A stretch of 29,198 nt of DNA from Ophiosphaerella korrae (Eukaryota; Ascomycota; Dothideomycetes; Pleosporales; Phaeosphaeriaceae): positions 1-29,198 of the forward strand of contig JALNQF010000452.1 in the NCBI GenBank assembly GCA_028456385.1, read 5' to 3'. A program made the position numbers and the translations under genes. Within the stretch, counting starts at the first letter, position 1; each line of letters starts with the position of its first letter. This document shows positions 11,584-22,360 of this stretch, piece after piece. A model generated the notes under the pieces. The model was not told the DNA's origin. It ran no database searches and saw only the letters and a list, made by a program, of their open reading frames with translations.

Positions 11584-11980
11584 TGTTAGATTTAAAGGAG
11601 GTTATAGTAATTTAATAAAAAGGCTTTTTTGTAATAGCTATATAAGGGCCTTATTAGAGAGGGATACTAAGGCTTTTAGAAAAGCCCTTTTTAAGTTAGT
11701 TACCTATAACTTAAAAGTAATAAGTATAAACTAAGTAGATTAATTATTCTCTCTATTTCTAGCCCTACGCTCTATTTATGTATCTACAATGTAGTAGTCT
11801 TAGCTAGGTCTCTTAAGATAGTAGTAAGCTAGATCCTTAATACCTCTTTATTAAGGTGCTAGTTTCTTTATTATATTAGTTGTACTAACGTAGTCTATCT
11901 TCTTATATATAAGATTCTTTGTTTAATTCCTTTATTTGTAAAGGTCGAGGCTGCGATCCTTTTAGCTATAGTAGGGTTAG

Positions 11981-12015
11981 TAGCTTAGCGATTGTTACGC
12001 CTGTGCGCTAAGCTA
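11981..12015. repeat. Inverted repeat in the C LTR (10-bp arms)
   Basis: TAGCTTAGCG and CGCTAAGCTA are perfect reverse complements separated by 15 bases. The partner LTR keeps most of it. Role unknown; it could form a hairpin in element RNA. Confidence 0.7.
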
Positions 12016-12050
12016 ATTAGATCGTAGTACTAGCTTAAGTAAGCTAATTA

Positions 12051-12078
12051 ATAGATTCTAGGTACACCTAGAATCTAT
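12051..12078. repeat. Perfect hairpin in the C LTR (12-bp arms, 4-base loop)
   Basis: ATAGATTCTAGG, loop TACA, CCTAGAATCTAT. The same structure at 24902-24929 has one C/T difference in an arm. It lies about 55 bp inside the 5' edge of the LTR in the element's orientation, that is in U3. Confidence 0.8.
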
Positions 12079-12132
12079 TACGCCTCTCTATATATATACT
12101 ATTAAGTATCTAATTGTATAACTTATCTAATA

Positions 12133-12150
12133 TACTCTTTTAGGTTAGTA
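12133..12150 (-). other. Polypurine tract of element C
   Basis: Next to the 3' LTR the plus strand is 'tactcttttaggttag', giving 'aaaagagta' on the coding strand. Its place fits a copia polypurine tract and supports the minus orientation. Confidence 0.5.
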
Positions 12151-13437
12151 ACTTGTTAGTAAGCTAGATATTTATAAGATAAGTGTAAGATTTTTAAGGT
12201 AGTCTTAGATTTTATCTAGAGGTGCTTTATATATTGTTTAGTGTTCTATTACTTCTATTAGTCTAAGCTATTTTAAGAAGCTTTCCTATTTGTTTACTAG
12301 TAAAACTTTTATAAAGCTATCTACTATTATCTTTATTAATAGAGTGTATTCTACTTTAATTTAGCTAGTAGAGACCTCTTGTCTTAGCTAATAATTATAG
12401 ATATTAATATACTAAAGCTTAGTTTATAGCTTAGCTAGTTCTTTAGTAATAAGCTAGATTGTTTAAGTATTATTACACTAGATTATAATATAGTTTATAG
12501 GGAGTTTAACGTATAGTTTGTTAAGAAGTTTTAATATAAAGATTGCTTCTTTTACTACTTATAATAGGGCTAGCAACTTAGCTTCTATTATAGAAGTAGT
12601 AACTATATCTTACTTATTTACTCTCTATATAATAAGCCTATTAAAAAGTTTAATTATGTAGCCTTGTAAACTTTTTTAGTCTATAGTATTATTAGTAAAG
12701 GAAGTATTACTAGCGACTTATAATAAGTTGCTTCTACCTAGCTAGAGTACTCTTAATCTTGTATAAGAGAGGTATATAAGTACTCGATTAGTAGCTTTAT
12801 AGTAAGTAGTACTTAGGTTTATAAGAAAATAAGCTAGTCGCGATATTACAAAAGCTATATCTAGCTAAGTAGTTATAGTAGTAAATAGAAGTAAACTAAT
12901 TTTACGTTAGTATTTATTAATCTTAGATAGTGTTACTAAACTAGTATAGGCCTTAAGTTTAGTAGTAGCTATAGGTATATTGTAATAGACGTGTAGTTTA
13001 TCTACGAGCCAACTTATCTTGTTAATATACGCTGCCTATAGTAGTTAAATTGTACGTTACTCTTTATCTTAAATTACTTCGACACTAAGAAACTATTAGA
13101 GATCTATTCTTCTAGTAATAGTATACTTCTCTTTTAGAAGATTAGTTACTTACTATACTTCCTTAGTCTTCTACTTGTTATATACGATAATAATGTTATT
13201 TACGTAGAAGAAGATAATAATTCTATCTTTAACTATATAGTATAGTTCGTGTAGTACTATTTAAAAGCCTATAGCTTTAAGTATAGCTATAAATTCTCTC
13301 TACTATAGGAGAGGTAAGATCTAGAGACTATATAGGGCCTTTTAGACTCTAAGGATTATACCCTTCTTTTAGTATCCCCTTAGCATTCTTATATAGATCT
13401 CTTAGTCTATTACTATATAAATAAAGGCGTTAGTTAC
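12151..13437 (-). pseudogene. pol: Broken pol of copia C, C-terminal part (end of RT plus RNase H)
   Basis: RT active site at 13189-13206 on the minus strand reads F-F-Y-V-N-N-I-I-I, the copia YVDD with both Asp turned to Asn. RNase H is near 12750-12300; 'TTSIIEAKLLALL' at about 12565-12605 corresponds to the S-T-E-A-E motif of copia RNase H, again with E-to-K and T-to-I changes. Upstream at about 13380-13437 the frame gives 'NAFIYIVID', the D-V-T-N-A-F context of copia RT, cut at 13437 by element D. The protein continues at 20614. Stops are frequent TAA/TAG. Confidence 0.88.
13433..13437. repeat. Target-site duplication GTTAC of element D, left copy
   Basis: GTTAC lies just outside the left LTR of D and again at 20609-20613. 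The two halves of the copia RT (Y-N-V-T-N-A-F) meet when D and one copy are removed. Confidence 0.95.
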
Positions 13438-13943
13438 TATTATAGTTGTAATAGAAGATAACTAAATAGAACTAATTAGCCCTAGGCTAGAAGATAACAA
13501 CACGTACGACCTATAAGACAATAAAGCTAATTAGGAAGTTAATTATAATAGGGACACGTAAAGACTTCGCGGCTTTGTAAGGCTTAGTACCTACAAAGCT
13601 ATAAAGCTAGTAGTTACAAGACTTTGCAGCTTCGTAAGGCTTAGCACCTACGAAGCTACGAAGCTAGTAGTTACAAGACTTCGCGACTTCGTAAGGCTTA
13701 GTATCTACAAAGCTACGAAGCCGCACAAATACTATAAGTATATAGTTAGTAGTAATGCGCATTATTAGGATAGTATTAGCAATCTAATCTCTTAACTATA
13801 GAGCGCTAATACAAGACAGTTGCAAAACATCTTCTATTATTTATAGTTTATTATAGATTATAACACGAGCTTTTAACATTACCTTATAATCTACTAACTT
13901 CTATCTAGATATTAGGAAGTCGACCCTAGTAACCCTAGTATTA
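13438..13943 (+). repeat. 5' LTR of element D (506 bp)
   Basis: Partner of 20103-20608, same length. Its first base pair reads TA where the partner keeps TG (TGTTATAG), a RIP change at the terminus. The end reads 'ctagtatta' where the partner has 'ctagtaaca'; one of these differences is A/T and not a RIP step. Between 13560 and 13725 this copy keeps many CpG (for example 'cttcgcggc') that read TA in the 3' LTR. Confidence 0.93.
13561..13721. repeat. 57-bp tandem repeat, 3 units, hairpin-prone, in the D 5' LTR
   Basis: Units begin with 'aagactt' at 13561, 13618 and 13675; the third is shorter. Each holds a near-palindrome, clearest in the second unit: AGCTTCGTA...TACGAAGCT with 9-bp arms around 12 bases. 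The array recurs in the 3' LTR from 20226. Confidence 0.85.
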
Positions 13944-14060
13944 CCTTGCCGATTTAGTTATTAAAAGGAGCAAAGCGTAAGCAGCGCACAGTCTAGCTAA
14001 TATAATAGTAGAAAGTTTAACTAAAAGAAGTACTAAGGCACCTACAAGTGCTTACAAATT
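13944..14060 (+). other. Leader of element D
   Basis: Short stretch between the 5' LTR and gag. A primer-binding site is expected right after the LTR, but the sequence there ('ttaccttgccga') does not match a tRNA 3' end I can name. Confidence 0.4.
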
Positions 14061-15120
14061 AGATAGTACTACATAAGAAACTATTAAGGACCGCATTAAT
14101 AAACTAATAGACAACAAAGAAGATATAAAAATAGTAATTAAAGCTTTAGAGACGTAGAATAAGGAACTCTAAGACTATATAAAATAGAATAAAGCACAAA
14201 TTAAAGCTATTATTAAAGGTTAGAATTAGATAGAACTAATTACCTAAAGACTAGAGACAAGTACAACGAAGAAACTACCTAAAATACCTATCCTTAGAAA
14301 GTATAACAGAATATAAGAAGAATTAAGACCCTTTATAGTATTAGTACAACTCTAGATAGATATATAAGTACTCTACTTTAACATAGAAGAAAAGAAAGTA
14401 ATATATATTAGAATATATCTTGAAAAGAATACAATAAGATAGTTTAAACCTTACTAGATAGATTACACAACACATGTACTTATATACTAGAAAGATAAAA
14501 CTAGAGCTATTTTTAGAAGTTACGAATACTTTACTAGGTAAATAAGAGTAGTATTTAGGGATATAGATATTACCTAACAAGCTAAAGAATAACTTAAGAG
14601 ACTTATACAATAGAAGAGTGTACTAGAGTACGTATTATAGTTTAAATAACTGTTACAAAACATAGAATAGAACAAGTTAGCCCTTATATTAAGATTTAAA
14701 CAAGGACTAAACAAGAAAATCTAATATAAAATAATCTACATAGAAAAGCCTAGGACATTAGAAGCTCTAAAGTAATAAGTAATCTAAATTAATAATAATC
14801 TTTAAGAATAGAAAAAAAACAAGTATAGCAACTAAACTAGAAACTAGGATACTAGAGACCCTATAATCCTTAACGTAAACAAAGATAAAAAGAGTAAGAA
14901 GAATAAAGACTTTACGTACTTTAACTATAGTAAGAAAGGCTACTACGTAAAAGACTACTAATTATAAAAGAAAAAAGATATAGTATACTATAAATATAGA
15001 AAACTAGGACACTTCGCAAAAAATTATAGAAGTAAGGACTATAAGAAAGATAAAGAAACTTAGTTAAAGATAATAGAGAAAAAGAAAGAAGCACTACAAG
15101 TATAAGCTAAACCTTAGGAA
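14060..15120 (+). pseudogene. gag: Broken gag of chromovirus D with two zinc knuckles
   Basis: Gag would form the particle and bind element RNA. Two CCHC knuckles lie close together at about 14920-15035. The first reads 'YFNYSKKGYYVKDY', the CFNCGKKGHYxKDC pattern with Cys and His turned to Tyr and Gly to Ser. The second reads 'KYRKLGHFAKNYR', keeping His and losing Cys. Upstream the sequence is rich in Lys and Glu codons, as in fungal gags. The start codon cannot be fixed, since ATG reads ATA throughout. Stops are TAA/TAG. An 89-codon open frame on the opposite strand at 14341-14610 is treated as chance. Confidence 0.8.
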
Positions 15121-18100
15121 AAAGTAGCTAGGAGTAAAGAAATACAATATACAATACTCTATTAGACCTTTTGTTACAAAGACAAATACTATATACATCT
15201 TTCTAGTAAGTAGAGAGTAGGGTATTTCTTATAGAAAAATAGAGTAGTAGCAATAAAAGAAAAAACAAAAGCGTAGCTAGAAGAAATAGTACACGCGATA
15301 AACCTACTAATAGAAGAAATAAAAGGAGAAGAACTATAGACTCTATTAATCTAGGCTAAAAGACTAGTACTAGATAAAGAGACTACTACAGCTTCCTCTA
15401 AAGAACTATAAGAAAGTAAGAAACAAGTTAGTATAAGAGGCATAGAATACGCCTAGCTAGATATATATAGCTACAACAGCTATACAATAATAGATATAGA
15501 AGAACAAAACAAAAAATAGAAGTTTATCTAGAAATACTTACTAGTTATAAGTATAGAGGAAGCGTACGAAGACTAGAAAGAGCGCAATCTAAGAGAAATA
15601 AAGTTTATACTATTCTAAGAATAGATAAAGTAATATATAGTTATAGTAAGAAGAATACTAAAAGAAAAGGAGTAGTAGTATCTTGTAAGAAAGACGCGAT
15701 AGATTAATAAAGCCTATATACTAAGAGTACTAATAGTATACTATATCTTAATAATAGATACACTTAGAAAAGACAAGTACTAAGAAGGAGATAACAAAAT
15801 AATAGACCTAAAACATCTAGCACATTTTAAAGTATTATAGGTATTATACTTAGATAAGAACTATATTATATATAGAAACCCTAAAGCAAACAATAATATA
15901 TAGCCTATAAGAAGAAAAGGTTACAACTATACAAGAGTAATTATAGTAGAAGATATCTAAGGATAGGAAATAATCCTAAAAGATAGATACTTAGTAGTAA
16001 GGCCTAGATTACTATTACCTAAGAAATGCGTCTAAGGAGGACTATAGTATAAATGTATATACAACAAATGTCTAAAATACAAGGAATATAAACTTAAAGT
16101 AGGGCTATAGCCCTAAAAAGATAGACAATTTACAAAGATACTAAAGCAAAAAAGACTAAAAGGTATAAGAGGCCTATATATTATAAAAATAGGTATATAC
16201 TAAGGAAAGAAAGTATAATTAAGAATTAATAGTAGAGCTATAAGAAACTTTATATTAAAGAAGTTTGTAGAAACACGAGGAATAAGCTACACTATAAAGA
16301 AGTACCCTTAATAACTAAGTATAATTAAAGGAAAACTATTCTAGGAACCTATTTAGTTTAAGACAGTTCCCTCTACGCTTAAATTAGAAGAGATAACGAT
16401 TAAAAATATAGTTATAGATATAACAACAATTAATAACAAATAAGATATAATATTAGGAATACTATAGTTATAGATAACTAACCTATACATTAATTAGAGA
16501 ATAAGAAAAATTAGTTATAGTAAAACTAATATATTAAAAGCTAACATAAGTATATATAAAGGAGAATTCCTAGAAGAATACAAGAAATAGGAAAAATAGC
16601 TTATAGAGCCTAAAGATTACCTTCTAGAATATTAACTATAGGACTTAGTAATAGATATAGAAGAAGGGAAGAACGTAGGATAGAGCCTAGTCTACTAAAA
16701 AATAGAAGAAAAATCTAAGATTAAACAAGTATTTATCGAAAACGCAATTAAGAAAAGATAGATACAAGAGTCTAAATCCTTAGTAGTACATAGACTTATA
16801 TTTGTAGATAAAAAGAGAATAAGTAATAAAAGGCCCTACGTAGACTTTAGGAAAACTAACGTAGTAATAAACAAGAACTAATACCCCTTACTACAAATAG
16901 ACAAAATACAAGCTAGGCTAAGGAAAGTAAAAATCTTTACAAAACTAGATATCTAGAACGCCTACTATTAAATTAGAATTAAAGAAGGCGATAAATAGAA
17001 AACAGCGTTTAGAACACAATAGAGACTATATAAATATTTAGTTATACTGTTTAGATTAATAAATGCACTAGCAGCCTTCTAAGAAAGAATTAATATAGTA
17101 CTAAGAGAATATCTAGACATATTTATATTTACATACTTAGATAATATTCTTATATTCTTAGAAATAGAGGAAGAATATATACAACACGTATATAAAGTGC
17201 TAGAAAAGCTAGTAGAAAATAAATTATTTCTTAAAATAAGAAAATGCAAATTCTACATAAAAGAAATAGATTTCTTAGGGTTTATTATAAAACTAAGAAA
17301 AATTAAAATTAATCTAGAAAAGATTAGGACAATTAACGAATAGCTAACACTAAAAAACCTAAGAGAGGTACAATAATTTTATAGCCTAGCTAACTTCTAT
17401 AAAAAGTTAATAATAAGATAGTCTAAAGATATAGAACTAATAACAAAGCTTATAAAGAAAGATACGCTATTTAAATAGATAGAGGAATGCAAAGAAGTAT
17501 TTAACAAGATTAAAAAAAAGTTTACAAAAAACCTAGTTATTAGAATATACAACCTAGATCTACTAGTAATAGTAAAAACAGACGCATCTAACTTAGTCTA
17601 CAGAATAGTACTAATGTAAAAAGACCTAAGGACTAAATAAGAATACTTAGTTAAATATTACTCTAAGAAAATAAAGCTAGTAGAACTTAACTACCTAATC
17701 TATAATAAAGAAATATTAGCAATCTATAAAGCATTTAAATAATAGAGAGTATATTTATAAAGAGTAAAATATTAGATAAAGGTCTATATAGACTACAAGA
17801 ATCTTATAAGATTTATAACAAATAAAGAACTATCTTAATAGTATACAAGATAGTAGGAATTCCTATTAACGTTTAATATAGAAATTATACATATAAAAGA
17901 GAAAGATAATTAATTTATAGACGCCCTAAGTAGAAGACTAGACCTACAAAAAGAAGTAAACGTAACTAGTATAGTTCTAGTTAAGAATAAAGAAGGATAC
18001 TTAGTCCTAAATACACCTAAAATAGCTACAATACTTAAAAGAAAAAGTAGCAAGCTAGATAAATAGATTTAGAAAACAACGCAAGAAGTACCTAAAAAAA

Positions 18101-19440
18101 TAGAAAAGTTAGAGATCTAAGAAGGACTCGCACAAGCTTATAGAAGAATATATATTCTAAAGAAAATTTAGAAAGAATTTATACAACAATTCTACAAATT
18201 ACTAGTATATAGTTATTAAGAGATTAACAAAACCCTAGATAGATTACTATAAGATTACTATATCCTAAAAGTAAGACAACTAGTAATAGAAGTACTACAA
18301 GACTATATAGAATACTAGAGAAACAAATATAATAGACACGCACTATATAGAATACTACAACTAGTAGAAGTACTAGAATAACTATAGGGAGTTATTATAA
18401 TAGACTTTATTACAAAGCTACCTAAGTCTAAAGATCTAATATTAGGTATAAAGTACAATAGAATACTTATAATAGTAGACAAACTTATAAAGTATTTATA
18501 CTTTAGACTATATAAAGAAAAAAGTAGAATAGAGGTTACTATATACTAGGTTCTAGGAACTGTAATTAGTTAATATAGACTACTAGATAAGATTATTATA
18601 GATAGAGATATAAGATTTACATTAAAACTATAGGAAACAATAATAGCGCAATTAGGAATTAGACACGTAATATCTATAGTATATTATCTATAGATAGACA
18701 GACAATTAGAATAAATAAATTAGATAGTAGAACAGTACTTAAGATACTACCTTAACTACAACTAGAATAACTAGGTATAGTTACTACCTATAGTATAGTT
18801 AGTATACAACAGTATAAAGAATATAGTAATAAGAGTATTACCTTTCTTTATAAACTATAGATTCGAACCTAATATATATTAAATACTAAGAAACTAGATA
18901 TCTTAGTCTCTAAAAGGAGAAAACTTTGCTAACAAACTTAAAAATATATATAATTAACTAAGATAGGACGTAGAATTCCTACATAATTAAATAGCAAAGT
19001 ATTACAACAAGAAATATAAAAAAAGACCCTAATTTAGAAAGAGAGAAAAGGTATAGTTAGTATAAAAGAACATTAAGAGTAAGAGACTAAGTTTAAAATT
19101 AGACTACGTTAAGATAAGACTATATAAAATTAAGAAAGAAGTTACGCTAGTTATATTTAAACTAAAGCTACTAAACAAGATAAGGATACACCTAACCTTC
19201 TACGTAGCACTACTTAAGACAGTACTATAGAACGTAGAACTACTAGTATACAAAGTAGATATATACAGAGAATAAGAAGAATAAGAAGTTAAGAAAATCC
19301 TAGTATATTAGTTCTGCAATAGTAGAAACTACTACCTAGTAGAATAGATAGGTATAGACGAGAAAGGGCAGCTATAGGAAGAAATATAAGAACTAGAAGA
19401 TAACCTTAACTACCTTAAGAAACTAGAGGAGTTCTAAAGT
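15121..19440 (+). pseudogene. pol: Broken pol of chromovirus D (PR-RT-RH-IN-chromodomain)
   Basis: The first kilobase (to 16080) is translated-looking but without a known domain. The protease at about 16225-16260 reads 'RINSRAIRNFI', the I-D-S-G-A-T-G-N-F motif with D-to-N and G-to-R changes. RT is at about 16780-17170: 'YVDFRKTN', 'KIFTKLDI', 'KTAFRTQ' and the active site YLDNILIF near 17140, second Asp now Asn. RNase H is at about 17570-17830 ('VKTDASNLVY', 'YNKEILAIY'). Integrase is at about 18150-18860: remnants of the HHCC finger, then 'IIIDFITKLPKSKD', 'IIDRDIRFTL' and 'QLE', so the catalytic D-D-E residues are largely kept. A C-terminal chromodomain lies at about 19285-19435 ('VKKILVY', 'NYYLVE'). 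This is the best-preserved polyprotein of the window. Confidence 0.9.
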
Positions 19441-19450
19441 TAAAACCCTT

Positions 19451-19861
19451 CTAAACGCCTCGTAGTAAACTAGGAAAGCTTGCGCTACTATTAATAGGTA
19501 GAGAGGAGATAAGAACGCTTAATACAATAAGAGCTAGAGTAGCCTCTATAGCTTCTTTAAGGTCTATCTTAGCCTCTAAGGCACGAGACTATTTAGACAA
19601 CTTAGCGTTATTATAAGCTATTAGCTTACGCAAATAATTAGTATAAGCCTAAAGTTCTACTATCTTATAAGTAGTCTTAGAGATTAGGTTATACTAAGCC
19701 TACTCTATATTAGCTAGCTATAACAATAGTTTTACTTAAGCCCTATTAACGGCTTACTTTACACAATTTAGAACCTAGAGACCTAGTTACAATTAAGTAC
19801 TTACACTTAGTAAGTAAAATACTAGAAAGAGTATAGTAATACTAAACGTTAGCACAAATAT
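19451..19861 (-). pseudogene. Possible antisense reading frame in the 3' part of element D
   Basis: Between the chromodomain and the 3' LTR, the strand opposite to pol has one 137-codon frame that looks protein-like despite about ten TAA/TAG. It starts at an ATA that could be a mutated ATG. A hydrophobic beginning ('FVLTFSITILFLVFYLL') is followed by a charged, heptad-like part ('RALEAKIDLKEAIEATLAL') and ends at TAG 19451-19453. No TGA occurs, and the stops could derive from Trp or Gln codons. The stop density is no lower than chance for this base composition, so the case rests on the protein-like sequence and the position. I do not recognise the product. It may be only the complement of untranslated sequence. 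Confidence 0.33.
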
Positions 19862-20079
19862 ACTTACTACATACCTTGCTATCCTTTAAAGATATAAGAT
19901 AAACTAATCCTAGATTATTGTAACAAGAATACAAAAACATCTTAATACTATTTTAAGTAACCTAATTAGCAAGTAATACTTTATTGCGCTAGGAACGACA
20001 AGGTATAGAGAATAATAAGGAACTAAGGATTAACAAAGAAACAGGCCTAATAACCCTAGCTCTAGGGTAGAGAAACGAG

Positions 20080-20102
20080 AGTCCGCCTAAAGGAAGGAAT
20101 AG
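20080..20102 (+). other. Polypurine tract of element D
   Basis: 'cctaaaggaaggaatag' directly precedes the 3' LTR, the normal site for plus-strand priming. It confirms the plus orientation. Confidence 0.75.
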
Positions 20103-20608
20103 TGTTATAGTTGTAATAGAAGATAACTAAATAGAACTAATTAGCCTTAGGCTAGAAGATAACAACACGTATAACCTATAGGACAATAAAGCTAATTAGG
20201 AAGTTAATTATAATAGGGATACGTAAAGACTTTATAGCTTTATAAGGCTTAGTACCTACAAAGCTATAAAGCTAGTAGTTATAAGACTTTGTAGCTTTAT
20301 AAGGCTTAGCACCTATAAAGCTACAAAGCTAGTAGTTATAAGACTTTATAACTTTATAAGGCTTAGTATCTATAAAGCTATAAAGCTGCACAAATACTAT
20401 AAGTATATAGTTAGTAGTAATGCGCATTATTAGGATAGTATTAGTAATCTAATCTCTTAACTATAGAGCGCTAATACAAGATAGTTACAAAACATCTTCT
20501 ATTATTTATAGTTTATTATAGATTATAACACGAGCTTTTAACATTACCTTATAATCTACTAACCCCTATCTAGATATTAGGAAGTCGACCCTAGTAACCC
20601 TAGTAACA
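20103..20608 (+). repeat. 3' LTR of element D (506 bp)
   Basis: Ends are TGTTATAG...CTAGTAACA, with TGTTA/TAACA termini intact. In its central repeat region this copy is much more TA-converted than the 5' LTR. Confidence 0.95.
20226..20391. repeat. 57-bp tandem repeat, 3 units, in the D 3' LTR
   Basis: Same array as 13561-13721. CpG and CpA in the arms are turned to TpA ('actttatagctttataagg'), but the palindromic plan remains. Confidence 0.85.
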
Positions 20609-20613
20609 GTTAC
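20609..20613. repeat. Target-site duplication GTTAC of element D, right copy
   Basis: Matches 13433-13437. The copia C RT frame resumes here on the minus strand. Confidence 0.95.
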
Positions 20614-22360
20614 GTTGTACTATTTTAGTTTAAGATTATATTTAGTAGTAATAGCTATAAGTATCTAAAAGGATTAGCTAGCTAGTGTTATAGCGTAAGT
20701 TTCTTGTACTATAACGTTTTGTTGCTAGTCTCCTCGCACTACAAGTTAAGCTTTGTATTTAATAAATTAATAATATTTATTAAGCTTGTACGTATATACC
20801 TATATATAGTCTAGTATCTACTAGCTAGAACGCTAGATAGGTTTAGCTAGTACTTTAGTCTATAATTTTATCTAGCGATAGCTAGTTAGGTAAGATAGCT
20901 TAGCTTCTTTAAATAACTCGCCTATTAGATAGCTTTCTAGGTTTGTTTAGTATAAGGGTAGTAATAGGAGTTAATTGTAGTAGAGCTTTAGTCCTTTTAT
21001 AAGTATCCTCTTTATCTTAGCTTTATCTACGAGTTCTCCTTAGTATTTTCTAAGGTTACCTACCTAGGTGCTAGCTATAAAGGCTACTACCTATAGTATA
21101 GTTTTAGATAAGCTATATCTATTGTGTACTATTAACTCTAGTTAGTTTCTAGTTATTAAACGGGCTAGTATTGCTACTAGAGGTAGAGATAGTAGAGGAG
21201 TTAGATAGTAGTCTACAATCTTTCTTCTATAGTAGTAGCTAAGTAGATCTTCTTTATTATTTATAGATATATCTAACTTAGTATTATCTTTATAGAAGGA
21301 CTCTATTTCTAGCTCGTACACTAGTGCTAGAAGCTTAATTGTTTTAATATAGGTAGTAATCTCTTCTAGTATTTAATATATAAAGTTATCTATTAGATCT
21401 TCTATTTTACTATTAAAGATTATTTACTTATTAAAGATTATATCCTATATACTTATTACCTTAGCTATAGATAGCACCTAGATCTAGTAGATATTTAATA
21501 ACTAGTATCCTATAAAGTAGCTAATCTATACTTTTAGATCTAAACGTTATAGCCTTAATTTACCGCGCTATATATTATTAGTTATTGTAAAGGCTTTGTA
21601 CCTATATACTTTTAAGTAGGCTAAGTTTAGCTTTCTTATTAATACTATAATTCCTTAATTCTTAGTAACTTTCGTAAAGAATACTTTATATAGTGTCTTC
21701 TAGTTGTTTAAGTAACTTAGCGTTTAATTATATAGGTAGACTCTAGCCTATATAATTTTAGGCTAAAGCTCCTATAGTAGATTTGCGTTAAGTTGTATAG
21801 TACGTAACTTTTCTTTATTAATTCCTCTAGCTCGCTTAGCTCCTCTATTTTAGGCTTAAGTATCTAGAGCTAAAGGTTTAATAGTAATACCTTACAAGTT
21901 TAACTAGCGCTAGACCTCTAGTTTTACTATTGTAATCTCGTTATTAGCTTTAATTACCTTAACTAAGATACCGTACTAATTCTTTAAGAAGAGAGTTAAA
22001 TTTAATAGTATCTTAATAATTAATTTAGCTAACTAGTTATTAGTAAAGTAGAAGTCCTACTATAGTTTTAAGTACTTATTAGTAATAAGTATTTAGCTTT
22101 TCTCTTTAGTAACGCTTTATACTTTATATAAGTAGAAGTTAATAGAGAGTCTTTCTCTTAGTCCTTTGTAACTAATTCTTAGTATATAGCTAATTTACTA
22201 CTTTATCTTAGCTTTACTATATATATTATACTAGACTATAGATACTCTTTTTATACGTACCCCTTAAGCTTACTAGATAAAGTGTTTAATTATAGCTAGT
22301 CCTAGATAGCCGAGTCTCTTGTACTATAGTAGTACTAGTACTCTAATAGTCTAAAGTTTA
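20614..22360 (-). pseudogene. pol: Broken pol of copia C, N-terminal part (GAG-pre-integrase, integrase, start of RT)
   Basis: At about 22340-22210 the minus strand gives 'YKRLGYLGLAIIKH', the H-x-R-L-G-H-L context of the GAG-pre-integrase domain. The integrase core follows to about 21900: 'KEKSQILI', 'DFYFTNN', 'FLKNxYGI' and 'VIKANNEI', the last matching the copia 'RTDNGGEF' region with Asp to Asn. RT begins near 20900; just before the D insertion the frame reads 'IAITTKYNLKLK' and then N-V-T-N-A-F across the junction. Integrase before RT on one strand shows this is Ty1/copia and not Ty3. All frames carry many TAA/TAG. Confidence 0.85.

Larger units (their letters stand above)
11584..12132 (-). 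repeat. 3' LTR of copia element C (549 bp)
   Basis: Same length as 24435-24983 and alignable without gaps. Differences are essentially C/T or G/A. The segment 12040-12130 is far more TA-converted than its partner, while 11940-12005 keeps sites lost in the partner ('ggtcgaggctgcgatcc' here, 'ggttaaggctataaccc' there). The two LTRs were therefore mutated independently. Confidence 0.95.
13438..20608 (+). mobile_element. Element D: full-length Ty3/gypsy chromovirus, plus strand, least mutated of the large elements
   Basis: The element is 7171 bp with two 506-bp LTRs, TSD GTTAC, and gag-PR-RT-RH-IN-chromodomain on the plus strand. It sits in the RT gene of copia C, so it is the last of the three nested large insertions. 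CA is still fairly common on the plus strand while TG is nearly absent (about 12 against 1 in 16081-16680). No frame is open, so it is also dead. Copia C and chromovirus D are coded in opposite directions. Confidence 0.95.

Noticed and set aside
11620..11660. Promoter (TATA-like 'ctatataagg') in the C LTR
   Set aside because: TA-rich motifs are everywhere after RIP, and this one is on the plus strand while C is coded on the minus strand.
14341..14610. 89-codon open frame on the minus strand
   Set aside because: It lies antisense to the gag of D, has an AT-rich hydrophobic composition (Tyr, Leu, Ile, Phe, Lys) and no motif or ribosomal context. It is the kind of open run expected by chance where coding-strand RIP leaves few TAA/TAG on the other strand.
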